From positions 17,420,497 to 17,484,496 of the forward strand of contig NC_081182.1 of NCBI RefSeq assembly GCF_029867415.1: a stretch of DNA of 64,000 nt. Direction: 5' to 3'. Every line of letters begins with the position of its first letter. The stretch's first letter is position 1. Made by a program: the position numbers and the translations under genes. Of the stretch, positions 42,556 to 55,358 are shown one piece after another. Under the pieces are notes generated by a model. The model did no database searches. It saw nothing but the letters and a program-made list of their open reading frames with translations, and was not told where the DNA came from. The stretch comes from Vicia villosa (Eukaryota > Streptophyta > Magnoliopsida > Fabales > Fabaceae).

Positions 42556-45500
42556 ATGGCGGATCCACAACCGTTGCTGCTCAATTCCGAGTCAACTCAC
42601 CTTAAACAAAACGCCAGACTCCCCCGAGTCGCCTCCGTTGATGTCTTCCGTGGACTTTCTGTTTTTGTAACCTTTTTCTCTCTCCGGTCAACGTTTCTCT
42701 TTACTTGTTTGACTAATCTACAAAATTTAATTATCATTCTTCACATTACACTGCAGCTTATGATATTCGTTGATTATGGCGGATCTATCTTTCCCTTAAT
42801 TTCTCATGCTCCATGGAATGGCATTCACCTCGCTGATTTAGTCATGCCTTTTTTCCTCTTCCTTGTTGGAATTTCACTCGCACTTGTTTATAAGGTACCT
42901 CTTTACTCCATCCACACATTATCCTTTTTCAATTCTGTATAATTTTTATTATGTTTCTAAAAATTAAATTTATAGATAGATTTTAATGTTTTAATTTTTT
43001 TATTTATTTGTAATTTATTTCTTGTATAAAAAAATGTCAGAGAAGGCCAGAGAGAAAACAAGCTACATGGAAAGCATTAGTTAGATCACTTCAACTTTTT
43101 ATTCTTGGCATTCTTCTTCAAGGTCAGTAACTAACTAATAACTATCTTATATTACTTAGTCAGAGTTTTACATGTTTGATAACAAAAATCATTATCATTT
43201 CAGGTGGTTATTTTCATGGGATAACTTCCTTGACTTATGGTGTTGACATTCAAACTATAAGATGGTTTGGAGTTTTACAGGTAGTATAATCTTTTCATAT
43301 TTCAATTCCGTGCCGAGTTTGCTCATTGTTGTGACAATTTAAAATGATGAACTATGAAAATATACAGAGGATATCTATTGGTTATATAGTTGCTGCTTTA
43401 TGTGAGATATGGCTTCCGACTCTAAGATGGAAAGAAATGGGTTTCTTCAAAAGTTACTATTGGCATTGGTAACATTTCAATTTCTTTAAAAGTTTAACTT
43501 TTTAATTAACACCTTGTGGTTGGTATAGAACTGAATATTCAACGGTGTGGTTTCACATGGATTGAAATTTGCAATGTGTATTCATTGAGCATTGTAGTCA
43601 ATATGTCTATACTTGTTTTATATAGTTTTCCCTTTCCTCCTAATTTCACAGATATTTTTTATGCAGGTTTGTAGCAGTGGTATTGTTGGCAATTTACTCC
43701 GGATTGTTGTATGGTCTATATGTTCCAGATTGGCAGTTTGATGTATCAGCTGCTACCTCTTCTTTGCCTCCATTTGACAGCGGCAATGTTTACAAGGTGA
43801 GAGTAGGCTATGCGTTTGCACCATTTACTCTCAATTATCTATTTTGTTCTGCAATTTTTTTGTTTGTTTTGAATTTAATGTGCTGCATAATATAGAAAAG
43901 TTGCTAGTCTAAGACACCTGTTTTAGTGTTATTGTGAAAATGTACATGTGATGTTGTTCAAGCTAGAACTGATGGGTAATTCATTGTTTCCAATAGTAAT
44001 ATGTTAGTCTTGCTTAAGATTCTATTAGTTTTTTATATTTTACCAACTCATTCTTACAACACTGACTTATAAAGTGAGGGTTGTCACGCTTTATAAACTC
44101 TAGTCTGACTTTATCTTTAATGTATGCGAGACTTGAGATTTTCTCAATAGTTTCTTTATTTGTAAGCCATACTGTTGATGAAATTCAAAATATTTAATTT
44201 ATAATTCTTGCAATGTTTTCAACTCTATATCAGGTGAATTGTTCGGTGAGAGGAGATCTTGGACCTGCCTGTAATTCTGCTGGAATGATCGATCGGTATA
44301 TTCTTGGTCTTGACCATCTATACAAAAAGCCTGTTTATAGAAATCTTAAGGTATCTTATAAATGGTCCCATTTCTTTGTTCAATGGTTTACAACATACTT
44401 TGATATGTTAATACCTTGATTATGTAACTTTCAGGAGTGCAATATGTCTACCACTGGCCAAGTTTCAGATAGTTCACCATCATGGTGTCACGCCCCTTTT
44501 GACCCAGAAGGCATTTTGAGGTAACTAGTCTACTTCACCTTTGTATGAAAGTTTATAACTTCACAGTTTGGTAGAATCTACTGTTTACACCTTTTTGATT
44601 CTCAAATCTCTATAGATAGTTGAGTAGTTGAACAATGAATATTAATTTAGCAGAAATTTATATGGTAGTTATATGCTTTATATTAATATTTAAGTTATGT
44701 TGATCGGTACTGACAGAAGACAGTTTATAAATCATAATCCTTTTCATTTGTTTTCAGCTCCATAACAGCTGCAGTTTCATGTATAATTGGACTCCAATAC
44801 GGTCACATTCTTGCCCATTTAGAGGTGAGATCATGTATTGAATTAACTGAAGCTTGTATGCCAAGTAAAATTTTAGCATTTTCTATTTTATGAGTTCTTT
44901 AATTCTAAATTTTAACTCAGTGGTGTAGCCACACCCTCCCCCCTAAACTTATTTTGGCGCTACATTCTTTGATTGTGCAGTAGAGCCGACGCAGCTGATC
45001 TATTCTTTTCTGTAATACTGTAGGACCACAGACGACGCATAAATCACTGGCTTGGCTTTTCAGTTTCACTTCTGGCCCTCGGATGGTTCATGGCTGTATT
45101 AGGTATGTTGTTACTCACTGATATTGATTCGAGTGTTTTCTCTTCATAATCATGGTTGTTAGAGTTTTTAGCAAATCAACCTGTGTCTACGTTCACTGAT
45201 GCAAAGAAAATAATTGTATTAATTTAACTTTTTGTTTTCAGGAATTCCTCTAAATAAATCTCTGTACACAGTCAGTTATATGCTGCTTAGTTCTGCAGCT
45301 TCTGGTCTCACATTTATGGCTTTATATGTTCTGGTGAGTCATTTGGCAGATATATTATCTACCGATCCTACTTTGCAGCAATGATCTTTTGCAATGGAAA
45401 TTTAAGGTTATATATAACACATTCGACAATGCAGGTAGATGTTTACGGTCACAGACGTTTGACAAGTGTGTTGGAGTGGATGGGAAAACACGCTTTGAGT

Positions 45501-45720
45501 ATATTTGTCCTTGTATCTTCAAACTTGGCCGTGATTGCTATTCAAGGACTTTATTGGAGGAAACCCGAAAACAACATTGTAAGCAAAGAAAGATATTGTT
45601 GCTGTTGCAAGCTATTTTATGTTTTTGGATGTTCCCACCAAACAATTGACTACAATGGTTTGGGTGTAATTTTCTTTCATGCAGATACACTTGATCGTCT
45701 CACGATTTCGTCAGAAGTAA
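42556..45720 (+). CDS. HGSNAT-like membrane acetyltransferase (13 exons)
   Basis: Exons: 42556-42666, 42757-42894, 43041-43122, 43204-43280, 43368-43468, 43667-43796, 44234-44350, 44435-44520, 44758-44824, 45024-45102, 45242-45333, 45435-45578, 45685-45720. All introns are GT-AG, the phases agree, and the total is 1260 bases or 419 residues. The start ATGGCGG follows a short leader. Visible family marks are VASVDVFRGLSVF, then VDYGGS, HAPWNGIHLADLVMPFFLFL and VGISLALVYK, plus GYFHGITSLTYGVDIQTIRW, GVLQRISIGY, GPACNSAGMIDRYILG, DPEGILSSITAAVSCIIGLQ and EWMGKHALSIFVL. In animals this family acetylates heparan sulfate in lysosomes using acetyl-CoA. Plants lack heparan sulfate and the plant role is unknown. 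About ten membrane spans are likely. The short last exon gives IHLIVSRFRQK. Confidence 0.92.
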
Positions 45721-46219
45721 TAACTTGCTTATTCATATTGGATTGGACTGCTGTAATTGGATTTGCATTGTTCCATCTCTCAAAGTGAAGTGTGTATATA
45801 TTTATTCAACTCAAAGCAAACAGAAGCATTCATGTATTGGTGACCGCAAATTGCAAGTCTTCCAAAACATATTCAATCTGTATTACGTATTAGCAACATT
45901 CAGGAATCTTTCCACGCAAAATTTTGCCTTAGATGTATAGGACATGACATGTTCGATTCTTACGAGGTGACAGGCCTAAAATCTTTCCATGTAAAATTAC
46001 ACAACTCAAGTCACACTAATCTAAATCTAGTTTTATGCATTTTTGATTAATTTAAGGTGTAATGACTGATATTTTGCTCCGTCAGTTTAATCTATAATCA
46101 TTTAAAAGTCATTGGTTTCTTGGCAAATTTCCTCTTGGTTGTAGTCATTCAAACTCACAACTCCGTCCGCAGAAGATATGCACGTCAAATTCTGACTGTA
46201 GAAGGCTCGCCAAATAGCT
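45721..46219. other. 3' flank of HGSNAT-like gene
   Basis: Contains the probable 3' UTR of the gene ending at 45720. No other gene was recognised. Confidence 0.4.
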
Positions 46220-46620
46220 GTGATTCAAAGGAATAGAGTTTGATTTTTAAGTTGTAATAGATTCATCATTCTAACATTTTGTAATCTTTCCAATACAAGA
46301 GATAGTTGTTGAGGGAAAGTTAGAAGGTCCTCATATTTAAGGGGGAATCCTAAATAGAAATTCACGAGTGGTATTAAGAAAAAAAGCATTGAACTAGAAG
46401 AATTCATCTAAGACCAATTTATACTCTTACTACGAAGAGTTAATTTCCTTTCTTGGGTTAATGTCCTCTAGATGTTGGTGACATTGCACTGAGCTGTGTT
46501 ACGAATTCCTTGTGTTTTATTTACTTCATCTACATTTCATTGTTACTCGCGTTGATCTTGTCATACCCATTGTCTGACATATTGTGTTTGACATCTTTTT
46601 AAAGGGAGAACATAATTTCA
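46220..46620 (+). mobile_element. SIRE-type LTR remnant
   Basis: Shares TTCCTTTCTTGGGTT, GTGACATTGCACTGAGC-like and AAGGGGGAATCCTAAATAGA-like stretches with 30100-30440, in the same order and with many changes. It is a decayed relative of that copia LTR, without internal sequence. Confidence 0.5.
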
Positions 46621-46989
46621 AGAGTAAAATAAGTCAAATAAAATTCAATGATTAATAATGAAAGGAACTGAAGATGTGAAAGCTCGTCAAATCTTGCGAT
46701 TAAATATTTTAGTTTTTCGGATCAGGAATATGTACATTAGGAAAGAATAAGTCTTGCTATACTAACGCAATGCGTGCGTACGCGCGCACACACACATTTC
46801 AATCTCTTCTTCTTTTTCACATTCCTTCTAAAAATCAATCCTGATAAGTGTTTAATTCATTAAGAAGCGCGTATGACCAATTAGGAAATCAAAACTCGCT
46901 GTCTAATTGATCCGGGATTTCTTTTAATCAATTAAGGAGCGAGTTCGCCTCCTAATAATTAGAAAGCCAACTAACTAATTAATGAGAAA

Positions 46990-47960
46990 ACCTGGCTTAG
47001 GGATTCCTATTTTGGCTAAGTTTAATCGATTAACGCTGCAACCTAATCGATTATAAAACGATCATACCCATGGATCATTTCATTTTATAGCTAAATATTC
47101 TCCTTTATAAAAGAGTGTTGTGCTCACTTCAAAAGATTTTTTTTTGAACTAAGTACTCTCTTATCTCACTCATTCTTCTTCTAAAATCAATTTTATTCAC
47201 TACACATTGCATTAGTGTTGAGAGAGTGAAAAAATTATAGTGAGAGTTGTGTAGTTTTATATTGTACTAATTTTGTAATTCAAGAGTTTAGTTCTCTTGT
47301 GCATTTGTAATTGACTTTGAGGATGCAAGCTAAACCTTGTAAAAATCTTGTAATGAAGGTAGTTGGTTGATTCTCCTGAGTAAAAGCTCAAGCTGATAAT
47401 GAAAATCTCAAGGAAAAATTCTTTGGGATTGGAGTAGGCTGCATGGTTTTAGGCCGAATCAGTATAGTTTCTAGTGTGATATCTATAACTCTATCTCTTT
47501 ACTTTTATCTCTTTATTTTTCCGGTGCCTAATCTCGACTTCTACTCACTTCTTAAAATTAATCAATTTATAATCAACCTTTTGCGAAAAGCTTTTCAAAA
47601 ACCATATAACACAATTCACCTCCCTCTTGTGTTTGAAGTCACGTGGTCAATAAGTGATATCAGAGCCTGATTTTTGTTATAAGACTAATCGTCTCAGAAG
47701 GTAGGAATGGCTTCAAACGATTCACTAAACAAACTCATATCCTTTAATGGAGAAGGGGGTATGCTTATTGGAAAGAGAAGATGAAAATCATTATAAGGGG
47801 GGTGATTATGATACTTGGGTTGTTGTGAAAATGGTGCTATGGAAAGAAAATATAGGGAAACCTAAACCAAAGAGGATAAGGAAAGGGTGCAACAATGTTT
47901 GAGCGAAAATATCGCTGTTGGTATTGATGAGTTTTTTCGTGTTTCTCAATGTGAATTTGC
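46990..47960 (+). mobile_element. Copia element remnant: LTR end, primer site, Gag start
   Basis: The LTR-like part ends near AATTCACCTCCCTCTTGTGT (before 47650). TGATATCAGAGC at 47655-47666 is an initiator-Met primer site with one change. The ATG at 47707 opens MASNDSLNKLISFNGEGG, then after a frameshift YWKEKMKIIIRGGDYDTWVV, the N-terminus of copia Gag. Stops and frameshifts follow before 48000. No right LTR was found; an unrelated copia RT piece on the other strand follows at 48002. Confidence 0.65.
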
Positions 47961-48001
47961 TAAAGAAATATAGGATACACTTCAAGTACCACTTATATAT
48001 C

Positions 48002-48250
48002 TCAAAATTCTTTTGACAACCAACCAATGATTTCAATAGGGAAAACCATGAGTTGACAAGCTTTGTTGGTAGAAAATGCAATGTCTAGTCTGGTTAAATT
48101 TACATCAGTACTATGTCTACTTAGCTTGTAGTGGCTGAGCATAGGCGTGGAGACACCATTGACATCACACATGTGAGATTTTGACAATAAATCTTTAATG
48201 TACTTGAACTGAGTGAGTAACATAGATTCATTGGAGTGATGATAACTTCA
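48002..48250 (-). pseudogene. Copia reverse-transcriptase C-terminal fragment
   Basis: The minus frame reads LLTQFKYIKDLLSKSHMCDV, NGVSTPMLSHYKLSRHSTD and then RLDIAFSTNKACQLM. This is the region just after the copia RT (SKYI-DLL..STPM..RPDIAFSVNKVCQFM). The segment between STD and RLDIAF that should carry Y-R-S-x-V-G-A-L-Q-Y is deleted. Orphan fragment. Confidence 0.75.
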
Positions 48251-48259
48251 AAGGCCATA

Positions 48260-49150
48260 AAATATGAAATCATGAAATCACAAAGTTTATTGATGAAATC
48301 ATGAACCAGTTTAGAGGATGAGGAAATTATAACATTTCCATCATGATTTTCCATAACTTTAAGAACTCATTTACATCCTACAACTTTTATAATCTATTTC
48401 ACTCCTTTTTCTTCAGGTTCATAAAGTCTAACTATTAATAATTTCTCATTGGCTTCATAGAACTTTCACTGTTAGCAAATTCTCTTCCGCTTCAAAAAAG
48501 CTCTAATAGTGGAAATTTCCAATTTCAACTCTTATATTGATCACCGCCGTAACATTCAAGCTTTAATCATGAATGACTTCATCTCGTTGTCACTAATTTG
48601 CATGTGGTCCACACTCCACAATAAAATATTACCCAATTATTAAAACTTCTAACACTTTTCAATAGAGTAGAGAAAAACAATTTATTTTACCGTTAATTTT
48701 GTTTGGAGATTTAAATTATTATTATTTTATTTACCATTAAAATTGCATGGGATAGAAGTAGAAGAGACATAGAACATTATTTGTTTTTGTTTTTGAAAGA
48801 GTTGTCGTACGTGAGTGGCACGAATGCTGTGTCACTTTCATTAAGGTGTGAGATAATGAAAGAACACTGATCAGAAAATGACCGCATCATTTCTTTACTT
48901 CACTCAACGGAAACTTTCACATATCCTTTTGTTTTTAGTGAAACCTCAAATTGCTTCCCCTTAGTTGCACTTTTACCTTAAGTTAACCTCATTAACCAAC
49001 AACAAATATATGGGTGCTACCAACTAAAATAAAAAATCAAATTTAAATATATCTTTATTCTAAACTAAAGTTTTATTCATCTCAATTTATTATACAACTT
49101 TTAAATTTGTTCAGTACCAATTTTGGATTTTTTTTCATACTTGTGTGACA
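48260..49150. other. No gene recognised
   Basis: AT-rich, no recognisable coding or structural feature. Confidence 0.4.
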
Positions 49151-49219
49151 TCATCCTCAATAACATGATATCATATGAAAGATTGTGCTCAAGTTGATTA
49201 AGACATAATTAAAACAGGA

Positions 49220-49456
49220 ACTCAACTAGAGATTCCACCAGGGCTCTCCGGCCTATTGGATTCTATGACTTCAATAGGACGAGATTCCACCGGGGTTCTC
49301 CAACTTATCTATGTTTAGCACATATTGGATTCTACAACGTCAACATATTAATATTCCATTGGGACTCTCCAACTTCCCCATGTCTAGAACTTACCTAGGT
49401 TATACAACATCTACAGGTCGAGATTCTACCGGGGCTCGACTTCTCTATGTCTAAAA
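49220..49456. repeat. ~68-bp tandem repeat, left part
   Basis: Four degenerate units share GAGATTCCACCGGGG-TCTCCAAC followed by GGATTCTACAACGTCAACA. The fourth is cut at 49456 by the Ty3/gypsy element, and the array goes on at 58525-58620. Confidence 0.7.
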
Positions 49457-51502
49457 TGTAACACCCCTTTTTACCCCATAAAATAATAAGCATATAATCA
49501 GAGAATAAGCATGCATATAACTCAAAGGGCGTCACATCGACGTTTTCAAAAACTGAAAAAGCTTTTAAAACCGACAACATTTATCCACAAAATACAATAC
49601 ACCTGGTCATTTCAAATAACACCTTACATATAATCATAATTCATCCAGAATATGCATTAACAGCGGAAAGTAATACTCATGTGTTTCATATAAATGATAC
49701 ATGTCCCATACCATGATCATATCTCCATAAACAACTCATAAGATAACCATAATCATAATATTTGGCTCAAGGCCTCTCAACAACAAGTAACTAATTAAAC
49801 ATGTTCACAAGTTATAACAAAATACATAAACAAATAGAACATGAGTTCAACGTCTAAGCTACCCAGTGTTACATGACCAGAGCATTGACTCGCTACTTAA
49901 TTACCAAGCAACTCAGAAGAAACTCCGACTAGATCACACGCCAGCTACTAATCGTCAAACCTGCATGTCGCCAAACGAGGGCAACATTAAAACAGAAGGG
50001 TGAGAATACGAACCATTATGAATAAAGTATAATGAGATACAATGGCTAAATCAACAATTATAGGAATGCATTACACTTGCCTAATCATGAAATTAATACT
50101 AATCATAATTCACATATATTAAGCATACACCAAGTATAAGAGTATAATATCTCAATACTATATTCTCAATTATACACATAGCCATAATTATCACATATTC
50201 TCGCATTTAACCAATTACGTATTCAAACATCACCCCTTCTCAATTATCAACTAATACAATTATCACCACAACACCAAGTGTACATAATCAATTACCAAAC
50301 TCATACACATAGCATCACAACATCAATGTACATAATCAATTGTTCACTCGTACACTTATCACAACAACATAATGCACATAATCAATTATCACATTCATGC
50401 ACACATCATAACAACATAATGCACATAATCAACTATCACATAACTCTAATGTGACTCATTGAAACATGTGACACTATGCATGTGGTACCAATGTGAAATT
50501 CTGAGTTTCACCGGCCTCCGATTCATAGCTCGAGAATCTAAGCCACGCTTTCGATCCGGACAAGACCAAAGTCCACCAATTGTAAACATATAGTTTACGG
50601 CTTCCGATTCACTCTAGAATCCAAGCCCGCTTGTGTTTCAAAGCAAATCCACCTGTGTTTCAAGGCACACTATGATATGAATGTATGTACAATGTCACAA
50701 ATATATGCAATTAAGATCATCTCTACCATCTTAACTTTCCGCATATCACAATAATTCAACCCTATGAATTATCCACCAATTGTACACAACATTCACAACA
50801 CACACATCATTCACATACAAGATGCCAATTAATCAATTACGATTCACACAATCCAATTAACACTAGTAACCACACTATCTCATTTTAATTCTCATTTTGC
50901 CAATTGTACATGGACACACACTTTCAACATCAAGCAATTAATCATTAGAATAAATATTAACCAACTACTCACAGATAATCAATATTAGCACAACATCATT
51001 GGCATGGAATTATATATTTCTCAACATACATATTCAAGACAAAACACAATTACGGACAAATCCTCAAAATACCGTAATTTACCGACAAATCGAATAATTG
51101 ATCTAATTCCAAATTTATTCCAATCAATTGAACTCATTGAAATTAACTCAACTATTAATTAAGTCAACTAATTAATAATTACACTTCATTTATTCTAAGT
51201 TACTAACTCATTTTCTATTCCTAAAACTAATATTTAATATAAAAGATATTTAAATCCACACTATTTCGGTTGGTCCGTAAATATCACATTTTCAACAAAA
51301 TAACACCACCATGTTAATCTACTAATTAAACTTAACTACCACGTAAATTTTCATTAAATTCTGGACAACTAATTATACTGCTTAATTCGGCTATTCGGTT
51401 AAACGAGACTGTTTAAATTATATAGCACCACTTATTTTCTTGTTTCTAACTAAAGTAGGTGGATATAACAACTTTTTCAATTTCTAACTGCACAATTATG
51501 TA

Positions 51503-51580
51503 TCGCTACAGTAATTGAGATGAAACAACTATTTTATTATGCTAACTAATTCTTATCCAAGCAAGTGGCACTAGTAGTGA

Positions 51581-51679
<99 letters not shown>

Positions 51680-51935
51680 CACCCATGCACTACAGTAAAT
51701 GAACAAAATACACACGCTACAGCAGGCAGAGGAAAACCGGAACAGGACACCATTTTGAAATAATAAGAAAACTAAGTGCATAGAACCAAACAAGTATATA
51801 TACATATGGCCATATTGATATCAATATATGAGATAAAAGAAATGATGCTACAGTAATGAACAATTTACTCTCGCTACAGTATATGAAATAATACATAGCA
51901 CTCGCCTTTTCCATTGTGTGCGCTACAGTAAGTGA
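51503..51935. repeat. Dispersed GCTACAGTA(A)-GAAC motif in the LTR
   Basis: Six spaced copies lie on both sides of the TA run: CGCTACAGTAATTGA, CACTACAGTAAATGAAC, CGCTACAGCAGG, TGCTACAGTAATGAAC, CGCTACAGTATATGA and CGCTACAGTAAGTGAACG. The same set is in the other LTR at 57409-57822. Confidence 0.75.
51584..51678. repeat. (TA)n microsatellite, 3' LTR
   Basis: About 95 bases of pure TA. The matching run in the other LTR is about 79 bases. Confidence 0.95.
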
Positions 51936-52645
51936 ACGAAAATAATATAGTGTCTATTTTTTTTTCCTCCAATGTATCAATTTCAACATAATTAATCATC
52001 ACAAATCAAAGATTATTCATCAAAACCTAACAATTTCAAAACCATAAAAATTAGGGATTTCAACCTAAACATGTTTCTACCCATTGACCCAATTATACTA
52101 ACCCATAATAATAGGGATTCTCCCCCTTACCTCTTCAATTTCTCCTCCAAACCCTAGCTCCTCTTCCTTGTTCTTCCCCTTTCTCTTCTCTTAGTCTCCT
52201 TTCTCCTCTTCTTTTGCAAATGAACAAAATTATGATACCTCTACTCTTCCAACCCTTACTATATTATTCATATTGGGCTTAACCCATGTAATTCCACTTC
52301 CTAACTAATTAGGCCCAATTGATGAAATAGAGTAGTCAAATAAATAATTATGCTCCAACAAATAATATTATTACCCTTAATATTATTTTCCGATTAATCC
52401 AATTAAATCCGACTTTATCTCAAATAAATAAAATCCAATAATAATATTATTTCTAATATTATTTCTCTACATACTCTACTTTATTAATTCTTCAATTAAC
52501 CGAATAAATTCCAACTTCACTTAATAATTCGAACATGTTTCTCAATAACACCGACGATCCAATTAATTATCAAACTTCGTCCAAATTAAGTAAATAAATT
52601 CTTATTTAATTTAATTAGTTAGTTAATTAAATTCGGGCTGTTACA

Positions 52646-52658
52646 GCTCTCCCTCACT
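52646..52658 (-). other. Polypurine tract of the Ty3/gypsy element
   Basis: On the minus strand AGTGAGGGAGAGC lies directly before the 3' LTR start TGTAACAGCCC. Confidence 0.7.
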
Positions 52659-52659
52659 T

Positions 52660-54100
52660 AAAAGATTTTCGTCCTCAAAAATTCCGTCGACACAACCATC
52701 TCAACACCAAAACCACATCCACTCTCTCTCTCTCTCTCGATTCATACCGATACAAAAGGTTCTACACTTACGACCACACAAAGCTTCAAAAGATGTCATT
52801 CCAATATCTGAAGAAGATACCATGCAAATACACAATCCTTTCGATGCACAACTTAGCAAGTCTCTTCATCGAATAATCCATCTTTATCGGAATAAAACGA
52901 GCACATTTCGCCAACTATCCACACTGACCCAACTCACTTCACAATTACTCGATGTTCTCAGCAACTCGAAACAAAATCCATATAGATACTATCTCACTTC
53001 CACTCGAATAGAATAATTGTTGCACCAACTAAACGATTTCTGACAAGTCCAACTCAAATACACAATTCCGCTATATCCCTCTTCATACTTGCCACTAAAC
53101 ATTTCCTCAATTCTTGATACATCATTAACACCATGATTAATACTCAAATCATTACGATGCCCTCATCCAAAATTCTCTTTGTCCGAATTCTAACCATCAG
53201 GAATACAAACTCGATCACAACATCTCATGACACCATTCTCCACAATCCAAAAGTTACTACTTTTTCCTTGATTAATCAATATCATCTTGTCAACCAACTG
53301 AAAAATCCAATTTCTAACCTTCTCAAATCTTGTCAAAATATTCCAAGTAGGCTTCAACATATCAACTTAACACACGAAGACTTCGCTTCACAACCAAACT
53401 CAACCCTCTAAATCGTTCCAACGATTTCTAATTCTTGAATCCTCAACATAACTTATAAAATTATTTCCTACTCAATGCATCGGCCTCAACCTTCACTTTA
53501 CCAGGATGGTAATTCAAACCAAAGATTAAAATCCTTCGAAATTCTACTCGTCTTGTTTACCTCATATTTAACTCTTGTGATCACTCAACACATCAAACCT
53601 TGATCCACACAAATAATGCCTCTTGCATTCCAAAACAAACACAAAGGCAAACAACTCCAATACATACATCGAATAATTCCTCTTATGAACTTTAAGTTAC
53701 CTTGAAGCATAAGCTATCACTTACCGATATCTGCATTAACACACCTCAACTCGAAATCCCATATCCAAGAAAATTCACTTCTTCCAACCAAAACTCACAT
53801 TCAGAAAGCTTTACATAACCTTCTTCTCTTTCAGCACCGATAACACAATCCTTAAATGTTAAACATGATCATCGTCGCTCTCTTGAATCAAATATCCTCA
53901 AGAAACATTACCTCATAGAACCTTCTGTCTTCTTACTCGACGAACAGGGTAACTCTACGACTATACACTCAGACAATGAACCTCTTCTCAAACAATTCTT
54001 CAAATCTACTCTTCAACTTCTCCTTAGTCGCTTTACACGCTACCAAGTTAGTAAGACAAGTCTATCTCGTTCAATACGATATCACCTCCTATCAAAAATA
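52660..54100 (-). pseudogene. Collapsed pol region (RT, RNase H, integrase scraps)
   Basis: Short pieces of Ty3/gypsy Pol can be read on the minus strand in changing frames. VIAYASRQLKVHERNYSMY and RHYLCGSRFDVLSDHKS (~53570-53720) are RNase H. YHPGKVKVEADALSRK-like text (~53470-53520) is its end. FIPIKMDYSMKRLAKLCIE (~52830-52890) and GMTSFEALCGRKCRTF (~52755-52805) are integrase. Large deletions, stops and frameshifts separate them. No reverse-transcriptase catalytic box was found. Confidence 0.7.
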
Positions 54101-54518
54101 GATTAAGGTTGATCAGGTCCTCAATTTGTCAATAGACAGTCGACAATCATAATGAAACATAAACCATCGTTACTAAACTATAATAGTGTTCCTTCAAAAC
54201 TTGCACTCGAAGTCACTTACAACACCGAGATCCACAATCTCCCCTTAAAGTTACAATTACTTGATTCAACTCCAAACAATTCATACCAAAATTCATCAAC
54301 TTGGTCTAACGGAAAACAACCTAAATGAATTCTCAAAATATCTACCAAAGATGCTCAACGGATAATTCAAACACATAAAAGAAATAGAAACAAAGCCACA
54401 ACAGTTGTATCAATAACTACACATCCATGCATAACAGATAAAACATGATCTAATCTTATAGCACAATCCAAAGAATAAAATAATGCGTTGCACCATTATC
54501 AATAATAAAACACGTACC

Positions 54519-55232
54519 TCAGGTTAACTTATCCTTAGAAGTAGTCTCAGCACCAGACAACACAAACACTTTTCCTTTCGCTTGATCCTTCTTTGGCTTA
54601 TCGCACATGGCACAATTGTGTCCTTGCTCACCACAACTGTAGCAAATCCTACTCGAACCAACTCCACAATCAACAGTTTTGTGACCCGTCTCGCCACACC
54701 TGTAGCACTTAATCGGAGTAAAAGCTCCTCCCCCACTTGGCTTCTTGCCAAGACCAGATTGTTCCCTCATGTCATCATACGATTTCTCACGGAACTGTTC
54801 TCCTCCTCGTTTTAACTGTAGAAACCTCACTTCTTTCTTTCCACGCACATCTTCTGGAAAATAGTTTCCCAAAAATGCATCACGGAAAAGAGTCCAAGTA
54901 ACTTCAATACCTTCTATTTCAAATCTCCGCACAGTATTACTCCCCCAAACGTCAGCTTCTTTTGTCAGCATGTGAGTACCAAACTGTATCTTCTGTACAT
55001 CAGTACAACTCACGACTTGAAAGATCTTCTCAATTTCTCTCATCCATGCGTGCGATTAGTCCGGTCCATACCTTCCTTCAAAGATCGGCGGGTTGCACCT
55101 TTGAAAGTCTCCAAAAACACGAAACTCATCCTTTCCTCCATAACCGACATTCTCTTGCGGCGCTTGTCCAATCGCACCAGTCCACCTCATCATTGCCTTA
55201 ACATTAATGTCAACATTCCTTCCCGCAGCCAT
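54519..55232 (-). pseudogene. Ty3/gypsy Gag, with one stop and a central deletion
   Basis: Starts MAAGRNVDINVKAMMR and runs to FEGRYGPD, where a TAA (~55062) interrupts, then continues AWMREIEKIFQVVSCTDVQK, FGTHMLTKEADVW, FLGNYFPEDVRGKKEVRFLQ. Much of the C-terminal Gag core appears deleted after LQLKRGG. Two zinc knuckles follow, CYRCGETGHKTVDC and CYSCGEQGHNCAMC, then KPKKDQAKGKVFVLSGAETT. It ends before the protease. Apart from the stop the frame is open. Confidence 0.85.
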
Positions 55233-55336
55233 CGTCCTAAACAACCAAACAACTAGACAAAACAGTATCGATCGTGTCAGATATACGAGTCAAATATAAC
55301 AGGATAAAAGACATTAATAACCTTGACCAACTGGTC

Positions 55337-55354
55337 GACCATGCTCTGATACCA
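55337..55354 (-). other. Primer-binding site, initiator-Met tRNA
   Basis: On the minus strand TGGTATCAGAGCATGGTC begins four bases after the 5' LTR, complementary to initiator tRNA-Met. Confidence 0.85.
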
Positions 55355-55358
55355 CTAA

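Larger units (their letters stand above)
49457..52645 (-). repeat. 3' LTR of the Ty3/gypsy element
   Basis: Starts TGTAACACCCCTTTT and ends GGGCTGTTACA. Inside are minisatellite-like units around 50240-50440 (..ACAACATAATGCACATAATCA..), a long (TA)n at 51584-51678, and a cluster of GCTACAGTA words at 51500-51935. Confidence 0.9.

Noticed and set aside
51542..51805. Open frames with long Ile-Tyr repeats in the Ty3/gypsy LTRs
   Set aside because: They are the (TA)n microsatellite read as protein; length differs between the two LTRs.
53133..53411. 92-codon plus-strand frame in the Ty3/gypsy interior
   Set aside because: It is antisense to pol scraps and has low-complexity composition.
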